A stretch of 64,000 nt of DNA from Margaritispora aquatica (Eukaryota > Ascomycota > Leotiomycetes > Helotiales > Discinellaceae), in the NCBI GenBank assembly GCA_007644065.1, contig VJWN01000025.1, forward strand, positions 71,927 through 135,926. Reading direction: 5' to 3'. The notes beneath the pieces were generated by a model. It saw nothing but the letters and a program-made list of their open reading frames with translations, made no database searches and was not told the DNA's origin. Position 1 is the stretch's first letter. Every line of letters starts with the position of its first letter. Below are positions 58,122-64,000 of the stretch, one piece after another. The translations under genes were made by a program, and so were the position numbers.

Positions 58122-59651
58122 ATGATGCAGAGGCTGATCCACCAGTGGAGCAATGGAAGGAGGACGTTTGCAAGTGTGTCACATGATGAAGGAGTTGAGA
58201 GGCTGGACGTCGTTTGTGGTTCGTCTGGATCGATTACTGTGGAGTGAGTGTATATCCATTTGTATCCGAACAGGATCGAGCTCAATTCTCGAGAACTGAA
58301 GTATCCCACTCAGTTCCATTCTCTATGACTCCCATATCACGTGGACTATCACTGACTTCCACCCAGTCTCTACAACTCCTCCGCCCTCCTCAACCCCGAA
58401 AACCCCCTGGTAATCCACCTCCCACCCACGGGGACCCATCTAAAGACACACCACCCATCCATCCCGCCCTTCCTCTTCCACCCTAACGGCGCTCTAGCAA
58501 GCATCAACTACCGATGGAACATCCCTTCGTCCGCCTACTCCTCCGCCCAGTCAAGCAAACCACTCTCCTCCCACCCCTCCTTCGCAACTCACGCCTTTCC
58601 CACGCCTCTCCATGACATCTTCCACGCTTACACCTACCTCACTACCTCACTTCTCTCTCGCTATGCACAGAAGTCAGAGCAAGGAAAAGGACAGAGCACG
58701 TACTGGAATGCACAAACACACCATCTCAGCCAGATTCCCAGACCTATATTGGTGTATGGCTCTTACCTAGGTGGTACACTCGCTACATCCTTGGCGCTCA
58801 CAGAGTCTTTCTCCTCGAAAAGGAAACCAACGTATATTTCTGGTGTCATAGCAAAGAACGCGATACTGGATTGGACAGAAATAGCGACCACCAAAGCAGC
58901 ACTTCAGGAAGAAGACCAAAAGACACACGAGGATTTTACGAAGCTAGTCAGAGATCAGCAGCCATGGACGAAGTCTACGTTGCACTCTCTCAAACGGTCT
59001 CTGTTCAACAACCCAGCTTCATGCTTCGATAATTTCGTCTCGCCGACTCTATTCTTCTACTCGGCTGGCACGATACCACCAGCTGGATGGGTCACTGAAG
59101 ATGATGAAGTGATGGAAGTGAAGGATACGTTGAGAGTCGATATCTCTCTTAATGGAGAGGCTCACTCGGACGATATGGTCAGCGACTCTTCTTCATGGTC
59201 ACTACCAGAAGTGCAAGGAAAGCGTTTCTCCTCCCTGGACGTCCAAACCACACGCCCTGCACATCTCAAATTTCCACCTAGGGACTCCGGGCTCCGGATC
59301 CCGAGGTCTTTATTCCTCGCTTCTTCTTCTTCTGCTCCACCATCTACAAACTCAACATACCCAACTCCACCACTCTCGCCCAAGAACTCATCATCACCTA
59401 AGAGGAAATCCAAGAAAGCTACAATAGGGGAAGGAGAAGAGAAGATCACGCCTCAGAAGCAAGCAAAAGAGATGGCGCGTCTGATGCGCCGGAGTGTGGT
59501 GTTGCATGAGTTTAAGGAGAGAGCTATGTATGATAATGATTGTGATCCTCATGGGGCTAGTGAGGAGAGAGTTAGAGTCTTGGATGTGAGTGTGGGTGAT
59601 GAGGAAGGGGAGGTAGTGAGGGAGTGGATTGGTGAAAGTTTGGGTGTTTGA
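58122..59651 (+). CDS. alpha/beta-hydrolase-fold protein, nucleophile serine absent
   Basis: Two exons (58122-58243 and 58367-59651; intron gtgagtgtat...cacccag) give 468 aa. The junction restores SITVDLYNSSALLNPENPLV followed by IHLPPTG, the first strands of a hydrolase fold. Then INYRWNIP, a helix HAYTYLTTSLLSRY, and the elbow PRPILVYGSYLGGTLATSLA follow. In the elbow, Gly-Ser-Tyr-Leu-Gly places Tyr where the nucleophilic Ser of Gly-x-Ser-x-Gly would be. A later strand SPTLFFYSAGT precedes an acidic, Ser/Pro-rich C-terminal third (PTPPLSPKNSSSPKRKSKKA) not usual in hydrolases. Homologues are probably fungal proteins of unknown function. Two ATGs (58122, 58125) are adjacent. Confidence 0.75.
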
Positions 59652-60354
59652 TGTACGAGGGTTTGAAAGTGATATTAGTATGTAAGTATGTATATCTTGT
59701 AAAGTAAAGAAAGAGTGGCAGTCAACAGAAGTATAGGATGCCACTAAGAGCGTGTAAAGCATAAGGAGAATAACAGAAGAACTATTAGAAGACTACAGCT
59801 CAATAAAACAACAGCCACACCAAGCATATTTAGTACTTCACACATACATACCTTATGACCAACAGCACTTTAAATAACAACACCAGTGGGGAGGATCACT
59901 CACTGCAAAGATCATATACGTCAATAAAAATTCGTACTGAAAATAGACCAAAACTCAAGACATCTACTTCTACTGTGAAGTAAGGTAGTACTACTCGAGC
60001 AAGCAAAGGACCTGACCTGATTTGATCGGATCACTGTGGACCGCTGTGCTTACCTCCATATGCTGGACCAGCCAAGAAGAACACTGCCAAGGAGCAACAC
60101 GGGGGGACATTCCAACAGTGGGATTCGTTCACTGCAGAATTTCCCACCACCCCCCACTAAACCACTAAACCACTAAACCACTAACCCACTAACCCCTCCA
60201 TCCACCCCCACTATACTATGTGAGTAATAATATATATTTTTAGTGTTGCTTCGACTTATATTCTATGTCATCTTCCCATCACTTCTATAATAACAACCAC
60301 ATACGTACTCACTTCAATTGAGCACATACGCAAACACCACAAACAATATAAGCA
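59652..60354. other. intergenic with CCACTAAA repeat
   Basis: Tandem head-to-tail genes flank this 0.7-kb spacer. A 9-bp-period array (ACCACTAAA units) lies at about 60148-60200. The last 100 bp are CA-rich, as in fungal 5' UTRs. Confidence 0.6.
60148..60200. repeat. 9-bp tandem repeat, ACCACTAAA units
   Basis: About four to five units, degrading into CCACTAACC and CCCC runs. It is not a telomeric repeat (TTAGGG/CCCTAA). Confidence 0.75.
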
Positions 60355-61437
60355 ATGACAGGCAAGATCATAATCCATTGCGTCCGTCACGCACAAGGTT
60401 TCCATAACCTATGTACAGCCAACCAGTACGTCCAGTCCTCTCCTCTTCCTCTCCTCTCCCAATCCTCTCTCTTCTCCTAATTCAATACCACCGCTCTAGC
60501 AAGTGGAGCACAATCCTGCAGTCCAAGTTCTAGAAACACACAAACTAACACCCTCTCCAACAGCCAAATCCCAGATCCCCTCCTCACCCCTCTCGGCATC
60601 ACACAATGCGCCTCCCTCGCCTCCTCCTTTCCCAATCCCTCAAACCTAACACACATCGTCGCCTCGCCTCTCCGACGCACGCTCTACACAGCTCTGTACT
60701 CCTTCCCTTCGCTCTTCACCTCTCCTCCGCGTCCAGGATTCCAGATCCTCGGTCTTCCTGAGATCCAAGAAACAGGCGCTTTACCCTGCAACACCGGCTC
60801 AGATCCCTCTCTCCTCGCCTCTGAATTCGGCCCTGATGGCACAACCGACGGCAAGGGGAAGGTGGACTTGCATCTCGTGCACGAAGGGTGGAATTCCAAT
60901 CTCGGTCCTTGGGTCTCGACACCATCGGCACTGCACGCGCGTGCACTAGCCGCGAGGAGGTTCCTGCTGCAATCGGGCAAAGAGGCGCTAGCTAAGGGAG
61001 AGGTGAATGCGAATGGCGACGTTGAGATAGCTGTCGTTACACACGGGGGGTTCTTGCACTTCTTCACACAGGATTGGGAGGGATGGGGCGTGTACAATGG
61101 AACCGGGTGGCAGAACATCGAGACGAGGAATTTCGAATTCCTGGCCGTGACTACGAAGGAAGAGGGACAGGACGTGGATGGCAATGCGGGCATCAAGGAG
61201 AGGGATGTCAGTAGAAGAGCGAGAGGCGTGGAGACGCCTGTCCTGGGGAAGGACGACCAGAATGCGTTGCGGTTGCAGGCTATGGAGAGGTGGGAGGCGT
61301 GTGGGTATCAGGATCCGGAGGTTAAGAATGGCGAGTTGGAGGGTGGTGAGGGCAGGGTGGGCGATGCTGAGACAGATGGTTTGGAGGCTAAGTTGCTGGA
61401 GAAGGAGAGTGAGAGAGAGGCTATTCTGGTTAGATGA
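60355..61437 (+). CDS. histidine phosphatase superfamily (phosphoglycerate-mutase-like)
   Basis: Two exons (60355-60425 and 60564-61437, 138-nt intron) encode 314 aa. The N-terminus MTGKIIIHCVRHAQGFHNLC holds the catalytic histidine in an RHA form of the RHG motif. After the intron come IPDPLLTPLGITQCASLAS, the substrate arginine in HIVASPLRRTLYTALYSF, the catalytic acid in GLPEIQETGALPC, and the second histidine in VVTHGGFLHFFTQDW. All four active-site elements are present. The arrangement resembles fungal Pmu1-like phosphatases rather than glycolytic mutase. The C-terminal 90 residues are charged (Glu/Arg/Gly) and likely disordered. The substrate is unknown. Confidence 0.87.
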
Positions 61438-62477
61438 TTGCTTCAAGGGTAAAGAGTGTTGAGAAGTGGTTGAGTTGGTTATATTTGGGGTTGGATTTCG
61501 CTAGAGATGGTTTCGAGCTTCAGAGGCATTGATTAGACTGCATCTAGAAAAAGAAGACAGAGAGACAGAGAGCTAGAGATAGAGATACAGCAAGAGACAC
61601 ATGGATTGATAGATAGACAGACAAACAGAATTCCTTAGGTTCAGATCAGATAGAGATATACGTATAGAAACAAACCGTCAGATAGACATACACACACCTT
61701 TTGCTTTGGGAATTCAATCACGATTACAGAGACAAACAACAAACATCATTACTGCATCTTATTCTCACTTTACAGACCTTGACCACGTCTAAGCAATTCT
61801 CCAGTTTGACTTAAGTATGATCTTATGATCAAGTGTGGTGTTGAACGTGAACGTGGAATCGGAATTCAAATTCAACTTCAAATTGAGTCTCAAACTGAAC
61901 TGGATTTCTTGATAATTCAAGGGCCTGAAATGCATTTTCATCTATCCACCTGCCATCAAGATATACAGCACCAGTGATGCATCGTGTAGATCTCGAATAG
62001 GTACCTAGGTACCTAAGGACATAGCCAAGTCATCTGATCCAATCTGACTCCGCCAACGCAATGCTGTTTGCCGCCACCATATGCACCCCGCTATATAATG
62101 TGATGTGATGCTCTACTAGCAGCTGAGAATAAGGCTCTCATCAACTCACTATCAACTTTACATCTTCGATGGATCAGACCTAGTAGTGTCGACACATATA
62201 GTGAACCAAGGGATAGTCAGTAACAATTTGTAAGGCGACTCAAAGTCTCCTGATGATCTTTTACTCGCCATACGGCCAATATCATATTCGGAGTTGAGCC
62301 TGCTGCGACTACCAACTCCCCGTCTTCTTCGGGACCTTTTCCAATACGAAAGCAATTATCCTGCTTAACCTTCAATCAAGCAAATTCCATATAAATTGTC
62401 AAGAACCTAGCCTACGAAATCTCAGTGTAAACACTCGTCCCACTGCGCCTAACACCATAGCCAAACCAAACCAAGCC
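61438..62477. other. intergenic with AGAGA and AGGTACCT repeats
   Basis: Contains an AGACAGAGAGA/GATAGAGATA-rich tract at about 61550-61625 and a TAGGTACCTAGGTACCTAA run near 61998-62018. A 65-codon frame at 62158-62355 (-) is unsupported. Confidence 0.55.
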
Positions 62478-63500
62478 ATGGCCAACCACAAAATCTACAC
62501 GCGAGTCTACTCCCCAAACAGCGCCGGCGAGCTCGTCTCCGGCCGAGGAGCAACAGGTCAACCACTATCCAACCGAGCCCTCGTCGAAGAGTTCGACAAG
62601 CACGACAAAAAGTGGAACCGCACGCCCACGGCCTTGGTATCAGCTAGCGATCGCATCGTCGAGACCTTATGGCGGGCTTTTGACAAGTACTACGAGAACG
62701 GCGAGGCGGCGGCTGATATTTGGATCGCATTTATTGAAGTCCCCTCAGATAGTCCCAGTGCTGTCAAGAGTGGAAATGGAAACAAACCCGCTACTCAAGC
62801 TCAAATACACTCCGCAAGAAAACTGGCTGAAATGTGTGGTAGATTTGGGGACGCAAGAAAATTCACCCATGAGGTCGTGTTCGAGTGGGCTATACCCGAG
62901 CCGTACGTGTTGCACACGGTGTCGCTGCAGACATTGCTGGAGCGTGGGCTGGAAGAGTGTTATTTTCTGCACTCGTCAACTGGAGAAGCGCAGTATTATA
63001 TCAAAGGCACATTCCAACTACTTAGCCCCTGGGAAATGGGCGCTACGCTGGGTGTGTTTGCGCAGAAATTCGGCGCCGCAGCCCCCGTGGACTGGATCGC
63101 TCGCCAGCTCTTTCTCGACTGTGTGCAAGGGACGGCGACGCTGGGGGGTTGCGTGCACTGGTTTCGCGACGAGTCTGGAAACCCTGACGTCACGGATCAG
63201 TTCTCGTGTGACCTGGAGGATGGACTCGAGACTGCGCTGTGCGAGTGGTGGCTTGCGGATCCTGAGTTTTCCGCAGAGTGCGACGAGTTTTGGGAATGGG
63301 AGAGTGTGATGGAAGATGCCATGGCTTGGGAGCTGGTGGATTTCTGGGAGGCTTGGCATGATGTCGATTGTGATTGGAGAACTATAGAGCTTTCTTGGAA
63401 GGAAAAGGCGTTGTATGATGTTGCGAGAAGACAATTGGCGGTTAAGCATGAGGCGATCAGGGCGGATATTGCAAAACAAGCTGTGAAGATAGGGTTGTAA
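62478..63500 (+). CDS. DUF7587-type protein
   Basis: Single-exon 340-aa protein starting MANHKIYTRVYSPNSAGELV. It matches my memory of fungal DUF7587 proteins: a short N-terminal TRVYSPNS, then TALVSASDRIVETLWRAFDK and ADIWIAFIEVP, followed by a helical region with HEVVFEWAIPEPYVLHTVSL. The C-terminal 130 residues are remarkably rich in Trp, Glu and Asp (CDEFWEWESVMEDAMAWELV, DFWEAWHDVDCDWRTIELSW). It has no signal peptide or membrane helix. The Arg near the start plus a Ser-x-Ser segment vaguely recalls ADP-ribosyltransferase-like folds, but I cannot support that. Function unknown. The preceding sequence is a CA-rich 5' UTR, consistent with ATG 62478. Confidence 0.72.
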   Translation: MANHKIYTRVYSPNSAGELVSGRGATGQPLSNRALVEEFDKHDKKWNRTPTALVSASDRIVETLWRAFDKYYENGEAAADIWIAFIEVPSDSPSAVKSGNGNKPATQAQIHSARKLAEMCGRFGDARKFTHEVVFEWAIPEPYVLHTVSLQTLLERGLEECYFLHSSTGEAQYYIKGTFQLLSPWEMGATLGVFAQKFGAAAPVDWIARQLFLDCVQGTATLGGCVHWFRDESGNPDVTDQFSCDLEDGLETALCEWWLADPEFSAECDEFWEWESVMEDAMAWELVDFWEAWHDVDCDWRTIELSWKEKALYDVARRQLAVKHEAIRADIAKQAVKIGL

Positions 63501-64000
63501 CTTTTGGGTCGGGGGGCAACGGCCTTAAGTATAATATCAGTTCTTACCTTGACGTCGCGAAGGAGAGAAACAAGCCAGAGCGAGAGAGAAAAGGGATGAA
63601 ATAGCGAACCCAACGAAAACAAAAAAGATACGCTGGTAATTCAAATACTTTCATTCTTCGCCCTCGTTCGTGTACGTGTAGATGAGGTATCTAGGTAAAT
63701 TCCCCAGTCTCCTCCTTCTCCTCCTACTAATTCGTTGCTCTTTCTCTCTCCCTCAATGTGGATTAATCTATCCACGTCCCATGGTATATCGTCGCGAATT
63801 TTTCATTCATTCCTTTCCTTTCCTTTTCATCCGTCCAATTTGACTCCCTAGTTCCGTCGACAAAGTAACTCCGTATTAAATCCCAATAGTGACTCCGACT
63901 CCTAGTTCATGAATGACGCTCGCTCACTTGCTGTTCATGCTCATGTTCATGTACAAGTACGTACAAGTACAAGCTCTCCCTGACTCGTTTCGTTCACTCC
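63501..64000. other. intergenic to window end
   Basis: C/T-rich sequence with CTTTCCTTTCC runs near 63810 and GTACAAGTACGTACAAGTAC near 63950, resembling a promoter/5' UTR of a gene beyond the edge. No coding sequence was seen. Confidence 0.5.

Noticed and set aside
58214..58486. 90-codon Pro-rich + frame containing MTPISRGLSLTS
   Set aside because: It is partly the intron and partly an out-of-phase reading of exon 2 of the alpha/beta-hydrolase-fold gene.
60148..60200. Possible interstitial telomeric repeat
   Set aside because: The unit is ACCACTAAA with a 9-bp period, not the fungal TTAGGG/CCCTAA.

Overview
The window looks like nuclear DNA of a filamentous ascomycete (Pezizomycotina; I lean to Leotiomycetes, but that is an impression, not a measurement). 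The reasons are short GT-AG introns of about 45-100 nt in most genes, intergenic DNA full of small microsatellites, and fungus-typical families: Zn2Cys6 regulator, HET domain, 2EXR, WSC, DAL5-type MFS, DUF7587 and a chimeric terpene synthase. No rRNA, tRNA, CRISPR array or intact transposon was recognised. Exon boundaries were worked out by hand from splice sites, reading phase and family conservation.

Layout. 1-203 (-): 5' end of an unknown gene cut by the window edge. 844-4251 (-): copper P1B-ATPase. 5260-14690: four tightly packed genes, namely a DAL5/Liz1-type MFS transporter (-), a Zn2Cys6 regulator (+), a GH88 unsaturated glucuronyl hydrolase (-) and a DUF2264 protein (+). Transporter and regulator share a 188-bp divergent promoter, regulator and GH88 converge, and GH88 and DUF2264 share a 504-bp divergent promoter. 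This resembles a small self-regulated gene cluster for using uronic-acid-containing glycans and is the best candidate for an undescribed system here. 15059-20308: three genes without recognisable function. 22.4-24.9 kb: chimeric terpene cyclase-prenyltransferase broken by two in-frame stops. 25.2-27.0 kb: F-box-like gene with a doubtful first exon. 27.7-30.6 kb: HP1 and a Nudix hydrolase. 30970-33239 (-): rhamnogalacturonan hydrolase (GH28) with a Ser/Thr-rich tail. 35.2-37.9 kb: HET-domain gene. 38.9-40.8 kb: CCT5 chaperonin subunit. 42.5-44.9 kb: CCCH zinc finger-2EXR fusion. 46.7-48.6 kb (-): DXD glycosyltransferase. 48.6-53.5 kb: long gene-poor stretch. 53.5-54.5 kb: WSC protein. 55.3-56.8 kb (-): SRPK-like kinase with a frameshifting 5-bp duplication and altered catalytic residues. 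58.1-59.7 kb: alpha/beta-hydrolase-fold protein without the nucleophile serine. 60.4-61.4 kb: histidine phosphatase. 62.5-63.5 kb: DUF7587 protein.

Together, the window mixes housekeeping genes (CCT5, HP1, Cu-ATPase, glycosyltransferase) with plant-polysaccharide use (GH88, DUF2264, GH28) and fast-evolving accessory genes (HET, terpene synthase, F-box, kinase), several of which show decay.
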